From assembly GCA_954871525.1 (NCBI GenBank), contig OX940872.1:7277180-7341179 (forward strand): a DNA stretch of 64,000 nucleotides, in the 5' to 3' direction. Of this stretch, positions 42,269 through 50,928 are shown in pieces. The stretch comes from Parietaria judaica. Taxonomy: Eukaryota; Streptophyta; Magnoliopsida; Rosales; Urticaceae. The position numbers and the translations under genes are program-made. The notes under the pieces were generated by a model that saw nothing but the letters and a program-made list of their open reading frames with translations, made no database searches and was not told the DNA's origin. How positions within the stretch are numbered: position 1 is the first letter of the stretch; each line of letters opens with the position of its first letter.

Positions 42269-43015
42269 GTAAGTGTCGATTTAAAGCTTTGTTTTTCTGT
42301 TTTTTTTTTTTTTCGTTTTTTTGTTGTTGTTAATTCGAAATAGGATTTGAGTATTGTTGTATGAAGTCATTGATATCAAGTTCTTGTATCTATTTTTAAG
42401 TGAAATTTGATTTTATGAATTGATTAAATTGGTTTAGGTATTGAAATTTTTTTTTGGGTATTGAAATTAGGTTTTGTAATTAGGTTTTGAAATTAGGTTT
42501 TGAAGTTAATTGGGTATTGAAATTAGGTTTTGAAATTAATTGGGTTTTGAATTTAGGTTTTTAAATTAGGTTTGGGTATTGAAATTAGGTTTTGTAATTA
42601 TGTTTTGTAATTAAGTTTTGAAATTAGGTTTTGAAGTTAATTGGGTATTGAAATTAAGGTTTCTAATTAATTGGGTTTTGAATTTAGGTTTTTAAATTAG
42701 GTTTGGGTATTGAAATTTAATTTCAAATTTGAGTTTTGAAATTGGGTGTTAAATTAATTAGGTATTGAAATTGCATTTATCGAATTACGTTATATGATTA
42801 AATTTAGTACTTTGATTATATTTGGTTTTGTTTGATTGGTTATATGATTAGTTATTTGTGATGTATCCTTAGGTCAATTAGTTTATTTAGTTTGGTTTGG
42901 ATTAATGAGTTTAATTAGTTAAGTTAGTTAGTTTATAGGATTATCTAATATCTTTGGTTAATTAGTTTTTTGGCTTGAATTAATATGTTATGGCATTAAA
43001 TTTTCTTTTTTATAG
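42269..43015 (+). other. Predicted 5' UTR intron containing an AT-rich minisatellite
   Basis: The donor gtaagt lies at 42269 and the acceptor ttttttatag ends at 43015, six bases before the ATG of the next gene. Inside, at about 42431-42775, are degenerate repeats of a unit near gggtattgaaattaggtttt. A large leader intron just before the start codon is common in plant genes. Splicing is predicted from sequence only. Confidence 0.55.
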
Positions 43016-43021
43016 ATTTCA

Positions 43022-44598
43022 ATGGCACCAAAGTCAAAATGCGCAAGGGGATATCTTGTGGTTAGAAACGGATCGTCAAGCCGAGTCCCGCCTACAGTCA
43101 ACGAGGAGGAACAAGTACCACTAACACCTTCAATTCAAGTACCGCCCAGTTTCAAAACAGAAGCGGCAAGGAAACGATTTCAAGTTCTTTGCAAGTGACA
43201 ATTATGCCCGGAGCGTGGATTTGCGAAAATACCCATTACGGACATGGGTGATCTTGGCGACGCTCTCAATGAGAGTATCGAACAACGCGGTTGGAAAAAT
43301 TTCATGCTTCAACCTAGGTTTAAGGCGAGGAGGACATTGGTCCACGAGTTCTATGCCGCTCTTCCCGACGAGTCAGTCGATGGATTTGTGACTGTTCGGC
43401 ATATCCGATTTGCAATCAATGCTCAAGTAATCAATGAATACTACGGAACCCCAAATTTAACCGACGAGGAAAACGAGCACAACCAATTGGGCGATCAAGA
43501 ATTGAATCAAGAGTTTTACGACAACATGGCAGCGACCATTGCTACTCCCGGAGCACAATGGCACAATAAGGCCGGAGAGATGAGACTAAATAAAAATCAG
43601 TTGAATCGGCAAGCCAAGGTTTGGATGTACTTCTTCGGGGCCAACCTATTCCCGCATCTGCACTTCACGGAGCTGCAGTTCAACTTTCTCAAGTTGATCT
43701 ACGCGGCGGTTAGGGGGTTGAATATCGACGTTGGTCGATTCATCTTCTTCTACATGACCCACATGGCGTACGACGCCTCGAAGAATGCACTAGGCTTCCC
43801 GTTCCTTATCACAGCTCTATGCAAGAAAGCTGGGGTAAGTATATATATCTTTATTTGTCTACAATTGTGAAATTCAATTTTTTCAATATTGATCTAATCT
43901 TGGTTTATTTCATTTTTTAGATCGAGGATTCTGAGTTCGACCTGACGGTGCCGCATGGAAAGAAGATGGACCAGGCTTGGATCCGGAGTTTAAAGGAACC
44001 CTTTGTTGAGGCCCCTGCGAACGAGATACCTGAACAACCTGCAAACGAGGTAAATGTACAGCTTATATTGCTTAATTGTTTATTATTGTTTTAATAATAA
44101 TCTAACTTTGCTTGAAATTCATGGTTTAGGCCGCCGATATACCAGCACAGCCTGTTGCCGCCCCACCGATGCCGGAGCTCAACTACGATGATCCGCCAAT
44201 GAGAGCCTTTGTGGCTCACGGTATTCGGAGCATTCTTGAGTTCAATACCTATTGTAGCTCGTTTTTGTCCGGTATCTACCCAGGATTTGAGGCGCCAATC
44301 AAATTCCACCAATGCCATGGCCAGCAGGATATCCACATCAGTATCAGCCGGCATTCGTTGAAGCAGGCGGGAGCGTTGAGGCGGGAACGGCGAGGTTGAG
44401 AACGAAGAAGGAGGCGGGAACGGTAACGAGAATGAAGGAGGCGAGAATGCAGCAGGCGGGAACGACAATGAGGCGAACCCTGAGAACCCAGAGAACCCAA
44501 ATAACCCGGAAGAAATCAACAACGACGGCCTCGAAGAAAACAATAACTAAGAAGTCGAGAACAATGATGACAACAACCTCGTGGACAATAATTAGTTA
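43022..44598 (+). pseudogene. Transposase_32-like plant transposon gene, interrupted
   Basis: The predicted exons are 43022-43834, 43921-44049 and 44130 to about 44598, joined by phase-0 introns with GT..AG ends. The start is the ATG after the leader intron. After about 58 residues there is an in-frame TGA (43196), then PERGFA and a roughly 200-residue region with RGW, VHEFYA, INEYYGTPNL, PGAQW, QAKVWMYFF, GLNIDVGRFI and FPFLITALCKKAG. These are hallmarks of the putative plant transposon protein family (Transposase_32), whose biochemical role is unknown. Exon 3 changes frame near 44310 and again near 44375, where an Asn/Glu/Gly-rich acidic tail begins. That tail meets TAA at 44548 and TAG at 44596. 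I read it as a decayed gene. Without the stop it would be a nuclear or cytoplasmic transposon protein of unknown function. Confidence 0.75.
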
Positions 44599-44884
44599 TT
44601 TCTTATGTTTGAACAATTAGATATTATGTTTGTTTTTTTTAAACAATTAGTTAATATTTTATGTTTCCTTTGAACAATTAGTTAATATTTAGTTTTGTTT
44701 TAAAAAAAGTATAAATTTTCAAATGTTATTATACTTCGTTTTGTTGAAATATAAAATAATTGTTTATAAAAAATTTAAAATGATTTTATAAGATCTAATT
44801 TAGATTGTTAAACAATCGAAAAATTAAATAATTCATAATTTAATTGTGTAGTCTTTTAATTAATTATTTGTATGATTCGTCATG
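44599..44884. other. AT-rich 3' region, no gene
   Basis: AT-rich DNA with three copies of a block near tgaacaattagttaatattt (about 44609-44690). A similar block follows the transposase gene (about 54250-54330), so this looks like a shared transcript-end sequence of the element. Nothing coding is seen. Confidence 0.6.
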
Positions 44885-45660
44885 CCCAGGTGTGACCAAC
44901 GCTAGCCACGGCATGATTTCCACACGCCTTGGCGTGACCTATTGAAGCCGTGGCTGTATTCATAAGCCAGAGGTTAAAATAGTAAATAGCAACAACATAC
45001 CACAGCATCATGATTGTAACGCCTCGGCATTGTCACATAAAGCCTCGGCTTATGCATAACCTACCGCGGCGTAAAATAACCAAAAATTATACAGAGAGCA
45101 TGCTTAACTTTAGTCGAATTAGGCCGAGGTGTGACCAACGCTAGCCACGGCATTCTTTCCACACGCCTTAGCGTGAACTATTAAAGCTGCGGCTGTGTTC
45201 ATAAGCCAGAGGTTAAAATAGTAAATAGCAACAATACACCACGGCATTAAGATTGTAACGCCTCGGCATTGTTAGATAAAGCCGCGGCTTATGTATAACC
45301 TACCGCGGCGGAAAATAACCAAAAATTATACAGAGAGCATGCTTAACTTTAGTCGGATTAGGCCGAGGTGTGACTAACGCTAGCCACGGCATTCTTTCCA
45401 CACGCCTTGGCGTGACCTATTAAAGCCGCGGCTGTGTTCATTAGCCATAGGTTAAAATAGTAAATAGCAACAACACACCACGGCATCAAGATTATAATGC
45501 CTCAGCATTGTCAAGTAAAGCCTCGGCTTATGTACAACCTGCCGCGGCTGATTACGACAAAAAATTATACAGGGAGCATGCTTAATTTTAGCCATATTAG
45601 GCCGCGGTTTGACTAAAACTTGCCTCGGTATGTCTATACTCGCCACGGTTTAATTTATGA
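44885..45660. repeat. 239-bp tandem repeat, three copies plus a partial
   Basis: Units begin ggtgtgacc/taacgctagcc at 44889, 45128 and 45367, and a fourth starts at about 45606. Each unit carries a set order of palindromic motifs (gccacggc, gccgtggc or gccgcggc, gcctcggc, accgcggcg) and one copy of attatacagagagcatgc. The copies differ mainly by C/T and G/A changes at CG sites. No gene is supported here. Confidence 0.88.
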
Positions 45661-46020
45661 TGTCCAACGTTAAAAAACTGCTATATTCGCAAAAATAATT
45701 TTTAAAAAATATAAATTCATTTTTTTGTCTATTTATACCATAGTTACTTATATTTTTACTCGCGAGATGTGAAATGTAGTACTTCTTAAACTTTAGGGCA
45801 TAAATTGAATATCGGAATGTAAACTTGAGGGCATAAAGTGAATACCGTACGAGATAGTATTTAATAATTTTAAAACAGCAAAATCACTTACAACAATTAA
45901 ATATTACATTTAATAGTTTTAAAACAACAAAATCACTCACAACAATTCAACATTACATTTAATACTTTTTCAAATAACAAAATAACTCACAACAATTCAA
46001 TATTATATTAATAAAACTAC
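45661..46020. repeat. AT-rich spacer with ~49-bp repeats behind zinc-finger gene 1
   Basis: From 45661 to about 45865 I see only AT-rich DNA. From about 45870 to 46020 a unit near aaaacaacaaaatcactcac plus aacaattcaacattacattt repeats about three times at 49-50 bp spacing. It lies just downstream of the minus-strand gene and may include its 3' untranslated region. Confidence 0.7.
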
Positions 46021-46031
46021 AACAATTAAAA

Positions 46032-46472
46032 TCACAATTCGTCATCAATACCTAAATCTCTACGACAACGATTGGCATGTCGACGTAAATGAGTTGTGCC
46101 TCGTTCAACGATTGCGAGAATCTCTTGTCGGCACCATTTGCATTTCGCGTACCTATCTTGAGTTTGAGTCTCATGGTTCCATTTGAGCCTCATTTGAAAA
46201 TCTGTTTCCCATAGTAAAGACGATGGCCTACCACGCCCACGCCCACGCCCACGCCCTCTCGTCGGTCGTGGCCCACCGGCATGAGAGGTCCGATTTAGAG
46301 TTGGATTCGAAGGCATTTCAAACTCCTCGGTGTCGTCGGAGGAGATGACAATAGTATTATTGGAACTTGTTTCCATGGAAAAACTATCATCATCGGAGGA
46401 AGAGGAAGAGGAAAACACGACAAAGAATTGGTGATATTCCGATGACAAACTGAAACGAGACGGATCATCCAT
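46032..46472 (-). CDS. Small acidic BED-type zinc-finger protein, copy 1
   Basis: An open frame of 146 residues starting MDDPSRF. Order: a Ser/Asp-rich region with two hydrophobic cores, FFVVF (16-20) before SSSSSSDDD and TIVIS (40-44) before SDDTEEFE, both resembling SUMO-interacting motifs; an Arg-Gly tract ending GRP (72-83), which recalls an AT-hook; W88 and F92; then a C2HC finger with C111, C114, H132 and C136 in a KCKWC...GTTHLRRHANRC context. That spacing and the GTxHLRRH signature fit BED fingers, which bind DNA in many plant transposases. No catalytic domain follows, so it is a stand-alone DNA-binding protein, probably nuclear. It is unspliced and intact. It may play the second, end-binding role in transposition (TNPA-like), but it shows no clear similarity to TNPA. 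Confidence 0.75.
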   Translation of the reverse strand: MDDPSRFSLSSEYHQFFVVFSSSSSSDDDSFSMETSSNNTIVISSDDTEEFEMPSNPTLNRTSHAGGPRPTRGRGRGRGRGRPSSLLWETDFQMRLKWNHETQTQDRYAKCKWCRQEILAIVERGTTHLRRHANRCRRDLGIDDEL

Positions 46473-46546
46473 AACTAAGAAAAGTGATCATATTTTTGAA
46501 TCTAAGAATAAATTTTGTGAACAATAGAATAAAATGTGAGCAAGTA

Positions 46547-46560
46547 TAGGTTTAAATAGA
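46547..46560 (-). promoter_or_regulatory. TATA-like element upstream of zinc-finger gene 1
   Basis: On the minus strand this reads TCTATTTAAACC, about 75-88 bases before the ATG. The same element sits at the equivalent place before copy 2, and a better TATA sequence precedes copy 3. Confidence 0.5.
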
Positions 46561-47509
46561 AGATTTGTGTGAATTTAAACGTTTTTAACATTATTTTGAC
46601 AAATATAGCCGTTTATTACCGTTGTGGGGTAATAATTCGGGTGAAAAAAAAAAAAAAACTAGCCGTTTTTGTGTCAGCGAAGGAAAGCCGCGGCAGGAGT
46701 TACATATGCCGCGGCGTGTTCAGTTTCTGCAACGGATATATCCGACGTTTGAGATAAAGCCGTGGCTTCTACAAAATAAGCCGCGGCGTGGTTAATTAAT
46801 TTTTACAATTTTACCCTAGACTTTAAACCCATAAAATTAAACTGTAATTATATTTATTTTTATATTTTTGGTTTGAAAAATTATATAATTAATAGTACAA
46901 TGTTGTGTTTTTTGTTTGAACGATTATTTAGTTATGATTATTAAGTGCATTATTTTGTTTTTTTTATAATAAAATTATCAACATTTTCATAGTTTATTAA
47001 TGAGATAATTTAATTTACTAAAATTGTGTTACAATTAATATGATAACTAATAATTACATTGTAAATTTACTTATCATGCCGCGGCATTTGAATGAACACG
47101 CTGTGGCTTCATTTTAATTTACAAATTTGCCCTCTTGATTATGCAACTCGCCGCGGCACTTTCACGAAAGGCCTCGGTGAGTTGCATATTGTGAGGGTAC
47201 TTTGGTAAACAGACGATGTAAGCTGCGGCATTCTGTTACCCATGCCTTGGCATGGCCAACGAAGCCACGGCTTGCTGATACCATGCCGAGGCCTATATGT
47301 TGTTTCAAATTATACAGAGAGCATGGACTCTGTAAGTCACTAAACGCCGCGGCGTTACTACCATTCTGCCGCGGCCATTGTTAAAATGCCGAGGCATAGA
47401 TTTTGATATGCCGTGGCGTGAGTTCGACTACGGTTATTAATCATGGTTCAATAGGTCTTGCCACGGCATTGTTAACATTATGCCGCGGCGAGTATCATAC
47501 TTCATTACA
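46561..47509. repeat. Upstream region of zinc-finger gene 1 with palindromic motifs
   Basis: Nearest the gene is a block with ttattaccgttgtgggg and an A-run (46613-46658), followed by gccgcggc sites at about 46686-46800. An AT-rich stretch follows (46800-47070), then a second motif cluster at 47078-47500 with gccgcggc, gccacggc, gcctcggc and one attatacagagagcatg (47309). The same order returns at 48363-49290. No open frame here has recognisable protein similarity. Confidence 0.75.
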
Positions 47510-47820
47510 TTTATTAATTTTAAAACAATAAATTCAATTCGAACAATTCAACATTAAATTTAATATTAAAACAACATAATCGCTTACAACAGTTAAACAA
47601 TACATTTAATAATTTTAAAACAACAAAATCACTTACAACAATTAAATATTACATTTAATAGTTTTAAAACAACAAAATCACTCACAACAATTCAACATTA
47701 CATTTAATAGTTTTAAAACAACTAAATCACTCACAACAATCCAACATTACATTTAATACTTTTTCAAATAACAAAATAACTCACAACAATTCAAAATTAT
47801 ATTAATAAAACTACAACAAT
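47510..47820. repeat. Expanded ~49-54-bp repeats between zinc-finger genes 1 and 2
   Basis: About six tandem copies of the block aaaacaacaaaatcactcac plus aacaattcaacattacattt. This is the same repeat as at 45870-46020 but longer. It sits at the joint of the 1.8-kb duplication and may have mediated unequal exchange. Confidence 0.75.
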
Positions 47821-47825
47821 TAAAA

Positions 47826-48275
47826 TCATAATTCGTCATCAATACCTAAATCTCTACGACAACGATTGGCATGTCGGCGTAAATGAGTTGTGCCTCGTTC
47901 AACGATTGCGAGAATCTCTTCACGGCACCATTTGCATTTGGCGTACCTATCTTGAGTTTGAGTATCATTGTTCCATTTGAGCCTCATTTGAAAATCTATT
48001 TCCCATTGTAAAGACGGTGGCCTACCACGTCCACGCCCACGCCCACGCCCACGCCCCCTCGTCGGTCGTGGCTCACCGGCACGAGAGGTCCGATTTAGAG
48101 TTGGATTCGGAGGCATTTCAAACTCCTCGGTGTCGTCGGAGGATATGACAATAGTATTATTGGAACTTGTATCCAAAGAAAAACTATCATCATCGGAAGA
48201 AGAGCAAGAGGCGAACCCGAAAAATAAGCCCTGATGATATTCCGATGACGAACAGAAACGAGACGGATCATCCAT
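47826..48275 (-). CDS. Small acidic BED-type zinc-finger protein, copy 2
   Basis: 149 residues starting MDDPSRF, close to copy 1 along its whole length. The second hydrophobic-acidic core (TIVIS before SDDTEEFE) is unchanged. The first has become LFFGF before ASCSSSDDD, so that SUMO-interacting-like core is weakened. The Arg-Gly tract is one RG pair longer. The finger is intact, with C114, C117, H135 and C139 in KCKWC...GTTHLRRHANRC. The frame is uninterrupted and the DNA-contact end is almost identical to copy 1, so the finger appears better conserved than the N-terminal half. It arose by the tandem duplication that surrounds it. Confidence 0.75.
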   Translation of the reverse strand: MDDPSRFCSSSEYHQGLFFGFASCSSSDDDSFSLDTSSNNTIVISSDDTEEFEMPPNPTLNRTSRAGEPRPTRGRGRGRGRGRGRPPSLQWEIDFQMRLKWNNDTQTQDRYAKCKWCREEILAIVERGTTHLRRHANRCRRDLGIDDEL

Positions 48276-48350
48276 AAAAAAAAAAATTATGATATTTTTG
48301 AATCTAAGGATTAATTTGATGAAACGTAGAATAAAATGTGAACAAGTATA

Positions 48351-48363
48351 GGTTTAAATAGAA
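48351..48363 (-). promoter_or_regulatory. TATA-like element upstream of zinc-finger gene 2
   Basis: Minus strand TCTATTTAAACC, as before copy 1, about 76-88 bases before the ATG. Confidence 0.5.
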
Positions 48364-49295
48364 GATTTGTGTGAATTTAAACGTTTTTAACATTATTTTG
48401 ACAAATATAGCCGTTTATTACCGTTGTGGGGGAATAATTCGGTTGGAAAAAAAAAACTAGCCGTTTTTGTGTCAGCGAAGGAAAGCCGCGGCAGGAGTTA
48501 CATATGCCGCGGCGTGTTCAGTTTCTGCAACGGATATATCCGACGTTTGAGATAAAGCCGTGGCTTCTACAAAATAAGCCCCGGCGTGGTTAATTAATTT
48601 TTACAATTTTACCCTAGACTTTAAACCCATAAAATTAAACTGTAATTATATTTATTTTTATATTTTTGGTTTGAAAAATTATATAGTTAATAGTACAATG
48701 TTGTGTTTTTTGTTTGAACGATTATTTAGTTATGATTATTAAGTGCATTATTTTGTTTTTTTTTATAATAAAATTATCAACATTTTCATAGTTTATTAAT
48801 GAGATAATTTAATTTACTAAAATTGTGTTACAATTAATATGATAACTAATAATTACATTGTAAATTTACTTATCATGCCGCGGCATTTGAATGAACACGT
48901 TGTGGCTTCATTTTAATTTACAAATTTGCCCTCTTGATTATGCAACTCGCCGCTGCACTTTAACGAAAGGCCTCGGCGAGTTGCATATTGTGAGGATACT
49001 TTGGTAAACAGATGATGTAAGCTGCGGCATTCTGTTACCCATGCCTTGGCATGGCCAACGAAGCCACGGCTTGCTGATACCATGCCGAGGCCTATATGTT
49101 ATTTCAAATTATACAGAGAGCATGGACTCCGTAAGTCACTAAACGCCGTGGCGTTACTACTATTCTGCCGCGGCCATTGTTAAAATGCCGAGGCATAGAT
49201 TTTGATATGCCGTGGCGTGAGTTCGACTACGGTTATTAATCATGGTTCAATAGGTCTTGCCAAGGCTTATTAACATTACGCCGCGGCGTTATGAA
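48364..49295. repeat. Upstream region of zinc-finger gene 2 (copy of 46561-47500)
   Basis: It repeats the order of the first copy: ttattaccgttgtgggg block, gccgcggc sites, AT-rich stretch, then the motif cluster from about 48876 with one attatacagagagcatg (about 49108). Some palindromes have changed, for example gccgcggc to gccccggc near 48580 and gccgctgc near 48950. No gene is seen. Confidence 0.75.
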
Positions 49296-49713
49296 TTAAT
49301 TTTTATAATATTTCCTTAACTTAAAACCCTTAACTTTAAACCCATAAAATTAAACTGTAATTATTATTCGTTTCATAAAAATATGTAAGAATATATATGT
49401 GATTAATTATAAATTATATAGAATTATGAATACATATGTTTATATTATAAATACATTATTATCATCAATAATTCCACATTACAAGTACCATATTGAAAGT
49501 ACCACATTACAAAACATTACTAGTACCACATTACAACACATTACAAGGACATTATGATAAGTACCACATTGCAAAACATTTCAAGTACCACATTACAACA
49601 CATTACAAGTACATTATGATAAGTCGTGCCACATTACAACTCCATCAATATTTAAAGCTACATTTGTCACATAATAATAAAACTACAATTAAAAAACGTA
49701 AAATAATAAATAT
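49296..49713. repeat. AT-rich stretch and tandem repeat behind zinc-finger gene 3
   Basis: 49296-49465 is AT-rich with nothing recognisable. 49466-49640 holds short repeats of caagtaccacattacaa, arranged as a roughly 60-bp unit that also contains acattatgataagt and occurs about twice. The open frame through it (Tyr/His/Lys-rich) follows from the repeat, not from a gene. Confidence 0.65.
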
Positions 49714-50265
49714 TTAAAAACAATTTTTTCGACGACAACGCACGCCATGAGCATGAAGCGAATCGATTTCTCGTACTGGGTAGGGAAGAATAAACAATAG
49801 TCCGCACCATTTGCATTTAGTGTCCTTATCAAAATTTTGAGTCGAGATATTCCACTCATACTTTATATGGAAATCTGTCTGCCACGATGAAGAAAATTTT
49901 GATCCACCACTACCTCTTGTGCGGCTTGAACCAACGGAAAGAGCGGAGCGAATCTGACCTGGAGGTATTTCAGACTCTACGGTTTCTTCGGAATTTTGAA
50001 TGCTTTCTTGAGAATTTGTTTCTGGGACTATAGTATCATTGGAGTTTATAATTTCTGGGACTTCCGAATAAGAGTTTGTATCAGGGACCACCGTATCATC
50101 GGAATTTGTTTCTGGGACCACCGTATCATCGGAATTTGTTTCTGGGACCACTGTATCATCTGATAGATTTACCTGGTGATCGTTGTCATCATCGGAAGAA
50201 GACGAAGAAGAGGACGAAACAATAACGACTGGGCCATTACCGATAGAAGACGGATGATCATCCAT
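49714..50265 (-). CDS. Diverged BED-type zinc-finger protein, copy 3
   Basis: 183 residues from the ATG at 50265, whose MDD start matches copies 1 and 2. A TTG 12 bases upstream is in frame but is not a likely start. Order: PVVIV (12-16) followed by eight serines and DDD, a strong SUMO-interacting-like motif; five 10-residue repeats of the DDTVVPETNS type (about 36-85); a Ser/Arg/Gly stretch; W and F spaced as in the other copies; then C-x2-C-x18-H-x3-C within TKCKWC...LHAHGVRC. The GT-HLRRH signature is lost but all four ligands remain. It is an older paralogue, intact, and probably nuclear and DNA-binding. Its DNA contact residues differ, so its site may differ too. Confidence 0.72.
   Translation of the reverse strand: MDDHPSSIGNGPVVIVSSSSSSSSDDDNDHQVNLSDDTVVPETNSDDTVVPETNSDDTVVPDTNSYSEVPEIINSNDTIVPETNSQESIQNSEETVESEIPPGQIRSALSVGSSRTRGSGGSKFSSSWQTDFHIKYEWNISTQNFDKDTKCKWCGLLFILPYPVREIDSLHAHGVRCRRKNCF
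50011..50160 (-). repeat. 30-bp minisatellite coding for a 10-residue repeat in zinc-finger gene 3
   Basis: Three near-identical 30-bp units code for DDTVVPETNS, DDTVVPETNS and DDTVVPDTNS, followed by two diverged ones (YSEVPEIINS, NDTIVPETNS). The unit keeps the reading frame and the acidic/hydrophobic pattern. Confidence 0.9.
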
Positions 50266-50327
50266 AATAATTTTCAATTTTTGTAGACAAGATATTTTGT
50301 GTGGGTCAAAATATAAGTTAAATGGTT

Positions 50328-50338
50328 GTATATATAGA
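50328..50338 (-). promoter_or_regulatory. TATA box upstream of zinc-finger gene 3
   Basis: Minus strand TCTATATATAC, about 65-75 bases before the ATG. It is the best TATA match among the three paralogues and lies in the same relative place. Confidence 0.6.
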
Positions 50339-50344
50339 AAGAAG

Positions 50345-50770
50345 TTATGAATTATAAGTTTTTTAAACTATTTTCGCGAATATAGCCGTTTATAACCGTT
50401 GGAAGGTAATAAATTTAACCCTAGTAGCTAGTAAAAATATAGTCGTTTTTACGTCAGCACGATCAAGCCGCGGCGTATGTTACCCAAACTCGCGGCACAT
50501 TGAAGCTTGTCACCATTATGCCCTCCGATAAATGACGAAAGCCGCGGCTAATATGGGGTCTAACTGTAAATGACAAAGTATGCCGCGGCGTTAAGTAACA
50601 AATGCCAAGGCATGAAACACAAAAGCCTCAGCTTGCTATGACCATGCCGCGGCGTATATCGGGAAAAATATTCATCCAAAATCAAGTTTGATCAAGAATG
50701 TCTAAAAAAAGGGTCGATAATAGATCAACATGCCGTGGCGTAATTACCTAATGCCGCGGCATACTACGCA
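50345..50770. repeat. Divergent intergenic region between zinc-finger gene 3 and transposase
   Basis: The two genes point away from each other, so this stretch must hold both promoters. It contains the third copy of the tatagccgtttataaccgtt block (about 50381-50400) and about eight gccgcggc-type motifs at 50465-50765. No protein is recognisable in the short frames. Confidence 0.65.
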
Positions 50771-50928
50771 GATCTTCAAATTCGCAGATTTTCATAACCA
50801 TTTACACCGTAACTCCAAAAACCATATTTTTTTCTCCCTTAGGCGACTTTCCTTCGATTTCAAATTCGGGCTCGGTGCTTCGTCACGGAAGAAAACGGTA
50901 TTTAATCTTCAAATTCTTTATTTGCAAT
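50771..50928 (+). promoter_or_regulatory. 5' leader of the transposase gene
   Basis: A pyrimidine-rich stretch (tttttttctcccttaggcga, about 50825-50844) and cttcgatttcaaattcgggc precede the ATG at 50929. A gtatttaatc after aaaacg (about 50898) could be a splice donor, but I find no convincing partner before the ATG, so I leave it as leader. Confidence 0.4.

Larger units (their letters stand above)
45855..49290. repeat. ~1.8-kb direct tandem duplication carrying zinc-finger genes 1 and 2
   Basis: The segment 45855-47475 reappears at about 47600-49275 with offsets of 1794-1803 bp, covering the 3' repeats, the whole gene, its TATA-like element, the AT-rich stretch and the motif cluster. Differences are scattered substitutions and small indels, with few changes in the noncoding DNA, so the duplication is fairly recent compared with copy 3. 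The junction (47500-47815) has expanded the 49-bp repeat. Confidence 0.9.

Noticed and set aside
44091..44543. Minus-strand frame opposite the acidic tail.
   Set aside because: A Pro/Ser-rich antisense shadow of the Asn/Glu repeat.
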